Below, one piece after another: positions 43,462 through 52,499 of a stretch of 64,000 nt of DNA. The stretch's first letter is position 1. Each line of letters begins with the position of its first letter. Position numbers and translations under genes: made by a program. The stretch lies in contig NZ_CANLTU010000012.1 of the NCBI RefSeq assembly GCF_947494125.1, forward strand, positions 1 to 64,000, read 5' to 3'. The DNA is from an uncultured Tenacibaculum sp. (GTDB taxonomy: Bacteria; Bacteroidota; Bacteroidia; Flavobacteriales; Flavobacteriaceae). The notes under the pieces were generated by a model that saw nothing but the letters and a program-made list of their open reading frames with translations, was not told the DNA's origin and ran no database searches.

Positions 43462-44130
43462 ATGACAGAAGTAAAAATTGCAAAATTCGATGAACTCTTA
43501 AAGGAGTTTGAAAGAGAAAAAGAAAGTCAGAATTTTGTTTTCAGAGGCCATTCAAATTCCAACTACGAATTAAAAACATCTTTAGGAAGATGTGATTCTT
43601 TTTATGGAAGAACAACACTACAACTAGAAAAACGATTATTAAAATTATTTAAAGAGTCTTCTTTACCCTATTTAGAACATAAACCAACTTCTGAACTCGA
43701 ATGGCTTGCCGTAGCACAACATTTCGGACTCCCAACACGTCTTTTAGATTGGTCATACAATCCACTAGTAGCAACCTATTTTGCTGTAGAAGGCAATCCT
43801 GAAAATGATGGAGCTTTGTTTATGCTATCGGGATGTAGTACAATTCAAAGTCCAGATACTTTTAAAATAGGAACTCTTAAGAAAGTACAAAAATACAGAC
43901 CTCCTTATATTTCTTCAAGAATTCAAAATCAATCAGGATTATTTACCATACATAATAATCCGGAGGAAGTGTTTACACATGAGAAAATGAAAAAAGTAAT
44001 CATTCCAAAAGAAGTAAAAAGAGATATAAAAAGAACATTATTCAAATACGGAATTAATCAACGAATGATTTACCCAGGATTAGAAGGAATTGCTAAAGAT
44101 TTAAAGTGGTTAGAAACCAAGGTGTATTAA
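43462..44130 (+). CDS. FRG domain protein
   Basis: A 222-residue cytoplasmic protein made almost wholly of an FRG domain: FVFRGHSNSNYELKTSLGR (about 21-39), LAVAQHFGLPTRLLDWSYNPLVATYFA (seen as QHFGLPTRLLDW near 95 and NPLVATYFA), and GINQRMIYPGLEGIAKDL near the C-terminus. FRG proteins are named for the FxxRG motif and are common in mobile and defence-related contexts, but the biochemical activity is unknown. It lies 15 bases after the M1 peptidase gene and may be co-transcribed. No obvious effector partner is adjacent. Confidence 0.88.
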   Translation: MTEVKIAKFDELLKEFEREKESQNFVFRGHSNSNYELKTSLGRCDSFYGRTTLQLEKRLLKLFKESSLPYLEHKPTSELEWLAVAQHFGLPTRLLDWSYNPLVATYFAVEGNPENDGALFMLSGCSTIQSPDTFKIGTLKKVQKYRPPYISSRIQNQSGLFTIHNNPEEVFTHEKMKKVIIPKEVKRDIKRTLFKYGINQRMIYPGLEGIAKDLKWLETKVY

Positions 44131-44241
44131 ATTCCATACACCAACAAAATCGTATAAGTTATAGAGTTGTTAAACATCATATAACACTTTATAAAAAAAT
44201 CTATTTGGCGTATATTGCCACCCCATTAAAAGGCACTAATT

Positions 44242-46086
44242 ATGCAAGACAATAAAAGCTTAAACTATATAAAAGATGTACTAAAAAATATGCCATCAGA
44301 TTGGTTGAGCATAACAACACATCGATTAGATATATATAATGAAGAGTTAGCTAAAACTCAGTTTACAGAACAGTTTGAAACTTTATGTGAAAACAATAAC
44401 TCTGAAACATCGGCACTTAATGAATTACCTACCGCGTATGACTATATCAGATTAGGACACCCATTATCTTGTGTATTAGAATGGGGAGTGGCTAGTATAA
44501 ACAAACTAAATTCAGAAAGTGTAATTAGTTTCTCATCACAGGTAGTTCCTGTTTTAGCAATTTTAAGAAAAAACTTATTAGAAAATAAAAGCACACAAAT
44601 TCTTTATACAGGGAAATTACCTAATTCATTTGATGCTGAAATTATCCAGCATGTTTATGGTTATAATTTTGACTTAAAACAAGTAGAAAATACAACTGAT
44701 ATTTCTGAATTTGATGGTAGCACTATTTTTATTTCAGAACAAGAAAAAGTTAGTGCAAGTAACCTAAACTCAAATATTGATTTTTACATTAATCTATATC
44801 CAAGTTTAGGAAGTATTTTATTAGTAAATGGTTCACAAAACGAATCTTACATTTCAGAAATACAGCATGTACGACGTAGAGAAACTGTAGCCATGACTCC
44901 TGCAAATTGTTTGGATGCATTAAAAATGTTAGTCGAAAACACTACAAATAAGCAAACAGGTAATAATGTAGCAGCTAACAAAGCATCCGTTTTAAACTCA
45001 ATCGCTACAATTACTGGTTCAAACACAAAAGCATTGGTAGGTTCTAGCGGATTATCTATACAGTATGCTATTTTAATGGGACTTGTTCACTATGCAAAAG
45101 ACACACATAAAGGAAAAGCGATTAAATTTGTAGTACCACCAAACTGTTATGGAGGAACAAATGACCAAGCAAGACGTGTTGCAGCATGTATCGACAATGT
45201 AGAAATAGTAGATTTACCTGTAGATGGAGGTAATGACATGGTACAGAGTATTGAGATTGTTTTAAATAAAATAGCTAGCGAAGATGCAGTACCATATATC
45301 ATAGCTGAAATTCCAACAAACCCTAGAGTAGAAGTTCCTAATCTTATAAAACTACAAGAAACCTTAAGTAAAAAACGTACAACACCATCGGGAGAAACTG
45401 CTATTGATCCAGTTTTCATTTTAGATCAAACATTTTGTCCAAACGTACACTTTTTAGGAAAAGGAGAAATACTCTCAACCGTAAGAACAATTTCATTTGC
45501 AAGTGGATCTAAATTCCCTAGTGGAGGAAAGTGTACTGCGGGTTATTGTGTTGGGAATAAAACTACAGATGCATTATTAGATAAAATAGAAAAGCACTTA
45601 AACCTTTGTGATAATGAAGCTACAGACTTACAATACGAAATACTAGCAAAACAAATGCCTTCAATGGTACAAAGAATTGCAGGTGCCTATAAAAACACAC
45701 GTGAGTTTGTTAGTTTTATTGAAGAAACATTACCTAAAGCTAAAATCAATTTTGTCTCAGAAGAATTAGCAGCACAAGGGTTTACACCTTCTGTATTTTC
45801 ATTAGACCTCCCAACAAAAGGAAATACAGCAGAAGAAAAAGAAACTTATAAAAGAGCATTAAATCATAAGTTAATTAGCTTAATGATTACGGAAATTCCA
45901 AATGAAAGTAAATACTGTGTAAGTTACGGACAGTTAAAAGGATGCTACTGGACCATTCCAGCAACCTCAACTCAAGGAACAACAAAAGAAGGAGACAAAG
46001 ATTATATTGCTCGTGTAGCACTTTCTCCAGATATGGATCTTGAATTGCACAAAAAAATATTTTTAGATTTCGTTAAAAGTATTTAA
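44242..46086 (+). CDS. PLP-dependent Cys/Met-metabolism-type enzyme with N-terminal extension
   Basis: A 614-residue cytoplasmic protein. Residues about 210-614 carry a fold type I PLP domain of the cystathionine gamma-synthase group: VGSSGLSIQYAILMG, VVPPNCYGGTNDQARR, AEIPTNPRVEVPNL, the cofactor aspartate Asp395 in FILDQTFCPN, and the lysine region SFASGSKFPSGGKCTAGY (Lys424 or Lys430). The first 200 residues are an extra region with no domain I recognise. Usual members have about 390 residues, so the extension is unusual. Probable lyase or transferase on sulfur or related amino acids. A single gene with a terminator at 46109. Confidence 0.82.
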   Translation: MQDNKSLNYIKDVLKNMPSDWLSITTHRLDIYNEELAKTQFTEQFETLCENNNSETSALNELPTAYDYIRLGHPLSCVLEWGVASINKLNSESVISFSSQVVPVLAILRKNLLENKSTQILYTGKLPNSFDAEIIQHVYGYNFDLKQVENTTDISEFDGSTIFISEQEKVSASNLNSNIDFYINLYPSLGSILLVNGSQNESYISEIQHVRRRETVAMTPANCLDALKMLVENTTNKQTGNNVAANKASVLNSIATITGSNTKALVGSSGLSIQYAILMGLVHYAKDTHKGKAIKFVVPPNCYGGTNDQARRVAACIDNVEIVDLPVDGGNDMVQSIEIVLNKIASEDAVPYIIAEIPTNPRVEVPNLIKLQETLSKKRTTPSGETAIDPVFILDQTFCPNVHFLGKGEILSTVRTISFASGSKFPSGGKCTAGYCVGNKTTDALLDKIEKHLNLCDNEATDLQYEILAKQMPSMVQRIAGAYKNTREFVSFIEETLPKAKINFVSEELAAQGFTPSVFSLDLPTKGNTAEEKETYKRALNHKLISLMITEIPNESKYCVSYGQLKGCYWTIPATSTQGTTKEGDKDYIARVALSPDMDLELHKKIFLDFVKSI

Positions 46087-46108
46087 TCAAAGGAAATATA
46101 TAAACTCC

Positions 46109-46149
46109 TGGCTACTTGTAACTTTAAAAATTACACGTAGCCATTTTTT
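46109..46149 (+). terminator. Terminator after the PLP enzyme gene
   Basis: TGGCTAC / GTAGCCA with an inner TGTAA / TTACA stem and a loop of about 9 bases, then six T residues. It lies 23 bases past the stop codon. Confidence 0.82.
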
Positions 46150-46176
46150 ATACAAATCATTATACATTCATAAAAA

Positions 46177-46674
46177 ATGATTGAGATAAAGGAAGCATCA
46201 ACAAAAACTGAGTTTAAAATAATTGAAAAATTAGCAGCTATAATTTTACATGAGGTTTACGACCCTATAATTCCAGCAGAACATACGCGTTATTTTTTAG
46301 AACAATTTCAATCAGAAAATGCTATTGAGAATCAAATAAAAAATGATAATTTTAAATACTTTCTTTTAAAACACAAACATACAGACGCAGGGTACTTAGG
46401 AATTCAAAAGTTAGATAAGAAACTAATACTAAGCAAACTTTATATTCTAAAAACATTTCGTGGCTTAAAAATAGGTAAGAAAGCGCTGGAACATGTTTTT
46501 CAGTATGCAACAGATAATAGTATCGAAAATATTGAACTAATTGTCAATCAACAAAATCAAAATACAATTGACATCTATCTTAAAAATGGATTTAAAATAA
46601 CAGAATCTATGGTAAACTCATTTCCTAATGGACATTCAGTTGAAGATTATAGGATGGAAAAGAAACTAATCTAG
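46177..46674 (+). CDS. GNAT family N-acetyltransferase
   Basis: A 165-residue cytoplasmic acetyltransferase: central strand DAGYLGIQKL, motif A KLYILKTFRGLKIGKKALEH (the RxxxIGxxA acetyl-CoA loop, about 88-107), and motif B INLIV-type strand IELIVNQQNQNTIDIYLKNGF. It ends with VEDYRMEKKL. Substrate unknown. It lies between the PLP enzyme terminator and the xdhA-like gene; the 50-base gap to the latter has no hairpin, so co-transcription with it is possible. Confidence 0.85.
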   Translation: MIEIKEASTKTEFKIIEKLAAIILHEVYDPIIPAEHTRYFLEQFQSENAIENQIKNDNFKYFLLKHKHTDAGYLGIQKLDKKLILSKLYILKTFRGLKIGKKALEHVFQYATDNSIENIELIVNQQNQNTIDIYLKNGFKITESMVNSFPNGHSVEDYRMEKKLI

Positions 46675-46724
46675 AAAACAAACTTTTACACACTCCACAC
46701 AAATTCGTATCTTGCCCTTTGCAT

Positions 46725-48122
46725 ATGATACAATTTATACTTAACAATCAGATTATCAAAACATCCGAAAAATCGGGTGTTACTTTACTCGACTTTATTC
46801 GAGAACAACAACAATTAAAAGGTACAAAAATAGGATGTCGAGAAGGAGACTGTGGAGCTTGTACTGTTTTAGTTGGTGAATTAAATAATAACAATATTGC
46901 TTATCAAAGCATTACTTCTTGTATTTCTCCCTTAGGAAATGCAAATGGAAAACATATAGTTACTGTAGAAGGTATCAATTTACCTAAAGAATTGAATACC
47001 GTTCAAAAAGCAATGACCGACAATTACGCTACCCAATGTGGTTTTTGTACACCAGGTTTTGTGGTTTCAATGACAGGTTATGCCTTAGAACAAAATAAAA
47101 CGAATACATGCAACGACGCCATTAGTGGTAATATTTGCAGGTGTACAGGATATAAATCTATAGAGAAAGCTGGTTTAGAAATTGAACAAAAGCTTGAACA
47201 AAAAGATGACAATCATCAAATAGCATGGTTAATCAAAGAAGGTTTTATTCCAAATTATTTTGAAACAATTCCAGAAAAACTAACACAATTACAACCAAAG
47301 GTTTTTGAAAAAACTGGAGTTAAAGTCGCAAACGGAACCGATCTTTATGTACGTCATGCCGATAAAATGGCAGAGGAAGAGGTACATTTACTAGCAGATC
47401 AAAATGCTTTAAAAGGAATTTCTTTTTCAGAAGGAATATGTACACTAGGAGCGAATACTACGGTTACAGAAATAGCAGAAAACAAAAGACTACAAACCTT
47501 GTTTCCAAAATTAAAGCAGTTTTTAAAGCTAGTTTCTTCAGAGCAAATTAGAAACATGGGAACGATTGGAGGAAACTTTGTAAACGCCTCACCTATTGGA
47601 GATATGTCTATTTTCTTTTTAGCGTTAAACTCAACCTTAACCATTCAAAAAGAAGATGGATTAGAACGACAAATTCCGTTTCAAGAATTCCATAAAAATT
47701 ATAAAAAGTACGATTTACAGGAAGGTGAAATTTTAAAAAACATTTCATTTAAAGTTCCACAAGCAAACGATTCTTTCAATTTTGAAAAAGTAAGTAAACG
47801 TACACATTTAGATATTGCTAGTGTAAACGCAGCAGGAAGAATTACAGTTGAAAACAATACCATAACAAACGCACATTTCTCTGTAGGAGGTGTAGCAGCA
47901 ATTCCAAAGTATTTATACAAAACAAATACTTTTTTAACAGGAAAAATAATCGATTCAGCAACCGTAAAAGAAGCAGAAACAGTTTTACAATCAGAGATAT
48001 CACCAATTAGTGATGTAAGAGGAACATCAGAATACAAACGATTATTAGCAAAACAATTATTCTTTGCACATTTTATTGAATTGTTTCCTAGTCAAGTTGA
48101 ACTAAATAAACTAATTGCCTAA
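46725..48122 (+). CDS. xdhA: Xanthine dehydrogenase small subunit (2Fe-2S/FAD)
   Basis: A 465-residue protein, start ATG at 46725 rather than the TTG two codons earlier. N-terminal 2Fe-2S ferredoxin domain with Cys38, 43, 46 and 66 (IGCREGDCGACTV). Second 2Fe-2S domain with C105-x2-C108 (TQCGFCTPGF) and C138-x-C140 (NICRCTGYKS). The FAD domain (about 190-465; TGVKVANGTDLYV, RNMGTIGGNFVNASPIGDM) follows. It relays electrons from the molybdenum site of the large subunit to NAD+. The stop overlaps the next ATG by one base (TAATG), so the two subunits are co-translated. Purine substrate is inferred from the family. Confidence 0.93.
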   Translation: MIQFILNNQIIKTSEKSGVTLLDFIREQQQLKGTKIGCREGDCGACTVLVGELNNNNIAYQSITSCISPLGNANGKHIVTVEGINLPKELNTVQKAMTDNYATQCGFCTPGFVVSMTGYALEQNKTNTCNDAISGNICRCTGYKSIEKAGLEIEQKLEQKDDNHQIAWLIKEGFIPNYFETIPEKLTQLQPKVFEKTGVKVANGTDLYVRHADKMAEEEVHLLADQNALKGISFSEGICTLGANTTVTEIAENKRLQTLFPKLKQFLKLVSSEQIRNMGTIGGNFVNASPIGDMSIFFLALNSTLTIQKEDGLERQIPFQEFHKNYKKYDLQEGEILKNISFKVPQANDSFNFEKVSKRTHLDIASVNAAGRITVENNTITNAHFSVGGVAAIPKYLYKTNTFLTGKIIDSATVKEAETVLQSEISPISDVRGTSEYKRLLAKQLFFAHFIELFPSQVELNKLIA

Positions 48123-50383
48123 TGAAGACGATGAAGAATATAGACAGTTACACACATGTTCGAGGAGAATCGCTATTTGTAGACGATTTAATGTTACGAC
48201 AAGATGCGTTAATCGGATTGTGTTTCGATTCACCAAAAGCACACGGGAAAATAAAATCGGTAGACTATTCGAAAGCGGAAGCCTTAGAAGGAGTTATAAA
48301 AATATTTACCTATAAAGACGTAATAGGAGAAAATCAAATTGGAGGAATCATTCCAGATGAGCCACTTTGGGCAGAAGATGAAGTGCACTTTTGGGGACAA
48401 CCTATTGCATTTATAGTAGCTAAAAGTGATGCCATTGCGAAGAAAGCAAGAGCATTAATTACCATTGACATTGAAGAACTTCCAGTAATTACAACAGCAA
48501 AGGAAGCGAAGGAGAAAGAGAGTTTTATCAATGCACCACGTTCATTCAAATTAGGAGATTCAGAAAATACATTCTCAGAATGTGAATATGTGTACGAAGG
48601 AGAAACTTTTTCAAACGGACAAGAGCATTTATATTTAGAAACACAAGGATGTTATGCCATTCCGCAAGAAAATGGAAACATCAAATTAATATCATCTACC
48701 CAAGGACCTACAGCGGTGCAAAAAATAGCAGCCAAAGTATTAGGGATTCCAATGCATAAAATTGAGGTAGATGTAATTCGATTAGGTGGAGGTTTCGGTG
48801 GAAAAGAAGATCAAGCAACACCGTGGGCTGTTATGGCAGCCGTTGCAGTACAACATTTAAACCGTCCAGTAAAATACATGCTAAACCGTCATGACGATTT
48901 ACGCATGACTGGAAAGCGACACCCCTACTCTTCATTCTATAAAATCGGACTAACAAAAGAATTAAAAATAAAAGCATTTGAAGTGGAGTTCTTACAAAAT
49001 TCTGGAGCAGCTGCCGATTTATCGCCAGCCATTGCAGAACGAACATTATTCCACGCAACAAACAGTTATTTTATTCCAAATGTAAGCACCACAGTTTTTA
49101 GCTGTAAAACAAACTTACCCCCAAATACAGCTTTCCGTGGTTTTGGTGGGCCGCAAGGAATGTTTGTTATTGAAAGTGCAATTGCAGATGCTGCCGATAA
49201 AATTGGAGTGAATAGAAGACAAATTCAAGAAGCCAATTTAATTGATGAGAATGATGAATTTTCATACGGGCAAATAGCAACACAAGTAGAAGCAAAAAAT
49301 ACGTGGTTTACAGCCAAAGATAAATTTGACTTAGAAAAGTTAGAAGAAGAAGTAGCGTCTTTTAACAAAGAGAATACAGTATATAAAAAAGGAATTTCGT
49401 TAATGCCAATTACCTTCGGAATTTCATTTACAAACACTCCAATGAATCATGCACGTGCATTAATTCATATATACCAAGACGGAAGTGTAGGAATATCAAC
49501 AGGAGCTGTTGAAATGGGACAAAGTGTAAACACAAAAATGTTACAGGTAGCCCAATCGGTTTTTGGAATTTCAGCTACTAAGTTAAAATTAGAAACTACC
49601 AACACCACACGTGTTGCCAACACCTCTCCTACTGCGGCAAGTTCTACTGCCGATTTAAATGGAAAGGCAGTTGAAATGGCATGTACTTCTTTAATAGAAA
49701 GATTAACAGTAGTGGCTACTGAAATGCTTTCTTCCAAAGGAAAAAACATTTCCTTTAAAGAAGATGTAATTTTTGTAGATGACAAAAAATCATCACTAAC
49801 ATGGGAAGCTTTAATAGCAGAAGCTATGTTACAACGTGTTGCATTGTCTGAAAACGCACATTATGCAACACCTATCATACACTTCGACAAAACCAAAGAA
49901 AAAGGACATCCATTTGCCTATCATGTATACGGAACAGCAATTACCACCACAACGGTAGATTGTTTGAGAGGAACCTATGAAATTGATGCCGTTAAAATTG
50001 TACACGATTTTGGAAAATCAATGAATATAGGAATCGATTTAGGGCAAATAGAAGGAGCACTAGCACAAGGAATTGGTTGGATGACTATGGAAGAAATTGC
50101 CTACAATAAAGATGGACGTTTATTATCAAACGCCTTATCAACCTATAAAGTTCCTGATATTTTTTCAGCACCAAAAACAGTAGAAACAATACCAGTAGAA
50201 ACGCAAGGAAACGATATGGCAATTCAAAAATCGAAAGCTGTAGGAGAGCCACCTTTAATGTACGGAATTGGTGTTTATTTTGCCATTCAACAAGCGGTAA
50301 AAGAATTCAATCCAAATTATAAATTAAAATTCCATTCGCCATTTACACCAGAAAAGGTATTAATGGGATTATACGAGAAATAG
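48122..50383 (+). CDS. xdhB: Xanthine dehydrogenase large (molybdenum) subunit
   Basis: A 753-residue molybdopterin-binding subunit. The substrate and cofactor regions are seen as YTHVRGESLFVDD, GQEHLYLETQGCYAIP, LGGGFGGKEDQATPWAVMAA, NTAFRGFGGPQGMFV, TGAVEMGQSVNTKM and the C-terminal KAVGEPPLMYG, whose glutamate fits the catalytic base of this family. It oxidises a heterocycle such as hypoxanthine or xanthine, passing electrons to the small subunit. It is cytoplasmic and overlaps the small subunit gene by one base. A second in-frame ATG, three codons in, cannot be excluded as the start. The maturation gene xdhC lies 1.2 kb downstream. Confidence 0.94.
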   Translation: MKTMKNIDSYTHVRGESLFVDDLMLRQDALIGLCFDSPKAHGKIKSVDYSKAEALEGVIKIFTYKDVIGENQIGGIIPDEPLWAEDEVHFWGQPIAFIVAKSDAIAKKARALITIDIEELPVITTAKEAKEKESFINAPRSFKLGDSENTFSECEYVYEGETFSNGQEHLYLETQGCYAIPQENGNIKLISSTQGPTAVQKIAAKVLGIPMHKIEVDVIRLGGGFGGKEDQATPWAVMAAVAVQHLNRPVKYMLNRHDDLRMTGKRHPYSSFYKIGLTKELKIKAFEVEFLQNSGAAADLSPAIAERTLFHATNSYFIPNVSTTVFSCKTNLPPNTAFRGFGGPQGMFVIESAIADAADKIGVNRRQIQEANLIDENDEFSYGQIATQVEAKNTWFTAKDKFDLEKLEEEVASFNKENTVYKKGISLMPITFGISFTNTPMNHARALIHIYQDGSVGISTGAVEMGQSVNTKMLQVAQSVFGISATKLKLETTNTTRVANTSPTAASSTADLNGKAVEMACTSLIERLTVVATEMLSSKGKNISFKEDVIFVDDKKSSLTWEALIAEAMLQRVALSENAHYATPIIHFDKTKEKGHPFAYHVYGTAITTTTVDCLRGTYEIDAVKIVHDFGKSMNIGIDLGQIEGALAQGIGWMTMEEIAYNKDGRLLSNALSTYKVPDIFSAPKTVETIPVETQGNDMAIQKSKAVGEPPLMYGIGVYFAIQQAVKEFNPNYKLKFHSPFTPEKVLMGLYEK

Positions 50384-50384
50384 C

Positions 50385-50951
50385 ATGGAGCATTCAATAA
50401 ACGAAACTGTTTTCGAAAAGTTTCCAGAATTAGAAAGTGAGCGTCTTCTTTTTACAGAATACAAAAAAGAAGATGCAGCAAGCTTGCTCTATATTAGATC
50501 GCATCCTAAAGTTTCAAAATACATGGACTCTGAAATTCCTAAAACTATAGAAGATACAGAGAAAAGAATTGAAGGTATTCAACAGGCATTCTCCGAAAAG
50601 AAAGGAATTACTTGGACTATTATTGATAAAGAAACCAACACTCTTATCGGAGACTTTGGTGTTTGGAAATTAGATAGACAAAACTTTAGAGGAGAAATTG
50701 GCTATGTTTTAAGTCCAGATTACTGGGGAAAAGGCTACATGAAAGAGAGTATGCTTACACTCATCAATTTTGCCTTCAACACATTAAAATTACATAGTTT
50801 AGAAGCCAATGTAAACCCAGAAAACGAGAACTCAAAAAAAGCATTATTAAAACTCAATTTTAAGCAGGAAGCCTATTTTAGAGAAAACTATTATTACAAT
50901 GGCAAGTTTTTAGATAGCGAGATTTATTCGTTGTTAAAATCAGACATATAA
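50385..50951 (+). CDS. GNAT family N-acetyltransferase, RimJ/RimL type
   Basis: A 188-residue acetyltransferase: LESERLLFTEYKKEDA (about 15-30), ITWTIIDKETNTLIGDFG, GEIGYVLSPDYWGKGYMKE (acetyl-CoA loop, about 105-123) and NPENENSKKALLKLNF. This is the pattern of ribosomal-protein-type or small-molecule N-acetyltransferases. It begins 1 base after the xdhB stop, so it belongs to the xdh transcription unit, although it has no obvious link to purine oxidation. The next gene continues in the same frame after its stop codon. Confidence 0.88.
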   Translation: MEHSINETVFEKFPELESERLLFTEYKKEDAASLLYIRSHPKVSKYMDSEIPKTIEDTEKRIEGIQQAFSEKKGITWTIIDKETNTLIGDFGVWKLDRQNFRGEIGYVLSPDYWGKGYMKESMLTLINFAFNTLKLHSLEANVNPENENSKKALLKLNFKQEAYFRENYYYNGKFLDSEIYSLLKSDI

Positions 50952-50969
50952 TTAAACCCTTTTAAAGCT

Positions 50970-51458
50970 ATCAAACTACAATACACCAAACAGAATATAA
51001 TTAAAGGCGCTATAATTTATAGTGCGGGAGATTCCATAGCAGCATTAGTATTAAATGAGTTTTCAATTTATAGACTCCTCGGAATAATGTTAGTTGGCGC
51101 AACCATTTACGCCTTTGAAATCCCCAATTACTTTGCTTGGATAGATAAGAAAACAACAAATTTAAACGGAGTAAAAAAAACATTAGCAAAAACAGCTTTG
51201 GCTATCGCTTATTTTAATCCCTTGTGGATTTTTAGGCACTTGGCTTTTATTAAATTATTCTCGGGTAATTACGAACAGATAAACGAGCAGTTGTTAATCA
51301 TAGCATGCTGGTCATTTTTAGCAAACATTCCAATATCTTTCGCAGCCAATTACCTGATTCAAAACAAAGTTCGTTTAGATTGGCGATTCATGGCAAGCGC
51401 TATATTTTCAGCAGTAATGGCTATTTACTATGCCCTAAGTGAAACAATTTTTAATTAA
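50970..51458 (+). CDS. Small membrane protein with no canonical start codon
   Basis: The reading frame following the acetyltransferase TAA, in the same frame, encodes a membrane protein whose first segment (IIYSAGDSIAALVL) lies upstream of the first ATG at 51087. The best N-terminus is ATC at 50970 (giving KLQYTKQNIIKGAI after it); no ATG, GTG or TTG occurs in frame between the stop and 51087. From the ATC it has 162 residues and four hydrophobic segments, with EIPNYFAW and NPLWIFRHLAFI conserved-looking. Possibilities are a rare AUC start coupled to the upstream stop, readthrough, an N-terminal mutation, or a real start at 51087 giving 123 residues. Family unknown. Confidence 0.6.
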   Translation: MKLQYTKQNIIKGAIIYSAGDSIAALVLNEFSIYRLLGIMLVGATIYAFEIPNYFAWIDKKTTNLNGVKKTLAKTALAIAYFNPLWIFRHLAFIKLFSGNYEQINEQLLIIACWSFLANIPISFAANYLIQNKVRLDWRFMASAIFSAVMAIYYALSETIFN

Positions 51459-51461
51459 CTT

Positions 51462-51522
51462 GTCATTGCGAGTAAAACGAAGCAATCTTTTTATAGAGAT
51501 TACTTCACTCCGTTCGTAATGA
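51462..51522. repeat. REP-like palindromic intergenic repeat
   Basis: GTCATTGCGAG...AACGAAGCAATCT is followed after 8 bases by AGATTACTTC...CGTTCGTAATGAC, an imperfect 27-bp inverted repeat. Sequences of this TCATTGCGAG/AAGCAATC form are scattered through many bacterial genomes between genes, mostly non-autonomous elements of unknown origin. Only one copy is visible here. Confidence 0.75.
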
Positions 51523-51538
51523 CGATAGTAAAAAAACA

Positions 51539-52489
51539 ATGAAATTCTGGAAACACATATTAAATAAGCTTCAAGACAATCAGAAAGTATATGTCTTAAC
51601 AGTCATAGAAAACTTTGGAAGTTCACCAGGTAGAAAAGGATTTAAAATGCTGGTTGCACAGAATAAATTCATCTACGGTTCAGTAGGTGGTGGTGTTATG
51701 GAATTCTCTTTAGTAGAGGAAGCACAACAATTACTGCAAGAAAACAACTCCCCTACTTTTATAAAAAAACAAATACACAAAGGAAACATTAAAGACGGAT
51801 CGGGAATGATTTGTTCAGGAGAACAAACAGTCGCTTTTCATTGTTTAGATGCCAATCACATTCCAACAATTCAAAACATTCTGAATTGTTTGCAAAATGG
51901 AGAAAAAGGAGCCTTAAACTTAACACCAACATCTTTTTCGTTTTCAAATAAGTCCTTAGAAAATCAATTCGACTATCAAATAAACACGACAGATGATTGG
52001 TTTTTCAAAGAGCACATAGGCTTTAAAGAAACCTTATACATTGTGGGTGGAGGCCATGTAGGAGTAGCCGTTTCTGAACTCTTTATAAAGCTTGATTTTC
52101 ATGTGGTGATTTTTGACAATAGAGAAAACCTCAACACTTTAGAAAACAACAAATTTGCACATCAAAAACATATTATTGACTATAACAATATTGACAGCTA
52201 CATACCAGAAGGAAATGCTAGTTATATAGCGATTATGACCAACAAATACACCGATGACAAATTAGTACTGAGCAAACTCCTTAAAAACAACTATAAGTTT
52301 ATAGGTGTTTTAGGTAGTAAAGCCAAACTAAAAACTATGTGGGATGTATTGTTACAAGATGGTTTTACACAAGAAGAAATAAATACAGTATATGCTCCAA
52401 TAGGTATTTCTATAAAAAGCGAAACCCCTGAAGAAATAGCAATAAGCATCGCTGCTCAGATTATTCAAGTTAAGAATTTAAGAAAGTAA
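51539..52489 (+). CDS. xdhC: XdhC family molybdenum-cofactor maturation protein
   Basis: A 316-residue cytoplasmic protein. N-terminal XdhC/CoxI domain: VLTVIENFGSSPGRKGFKM (about 22-40), YGSVGGGVMEFSLVEEA and MICSGEQTVAFHC. The C-terminal Rossmann-type domain carries LYIVGGGHVGVAVSELF, AIMTNKYTDDKLVL, FIGVLGSKAKLKTMW and YAPIGISIKSETPEEIAISI. XdhC binds and sulfurates the molybdopterin cofactor and inserts it into XdhAB. Thus the subunits and their maturase are near each other, separated by the acetyltransferase and the membrane gene plus a REP-like repeat. Confidence 0.93.
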   Translation: MKFWKHILNKLQDNQKVYVLTVIENFGSSPGRKGFKMLVAQNKFIYGSVGGGVMEFSLVEEAQQLLQENNSPTFIKKQIHKGNIKDGSGMICSGEQTVAFHCLDANHIPTIQNILNCLQNGEKGALNLTPTSFSFSNKSLENQFDYQINTTDDWFFKEHIGFKETLYIVGGGHVGVAVSELFIKLDFHVVIFDNRENLNTLENNKFAHQKHIIDYNNIDSYIPEGNASYIAIMTNKYTDDKLVLSKLLKNNYKFIGVLGSKAKLKTMWDVLLQDGFTQEEINTVYAPIGISIKSETPEEIAISIAAQIIQVKNLRK

Positions 52490-52499
52490 TTAACAATAG

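Noticed and set aside
47699..48037. 112-codon open frame antisense to xdhA
   Set aside because: Lies in the FAD domain of a well-supported subunit; no promoter or motif.
48115..48315. 66-codon plus-strand frame overlapping the start of xdhB
   Set aside because: It is out of frame with a strongly conserved protein and basic in composition, as expected for a frame shadow.
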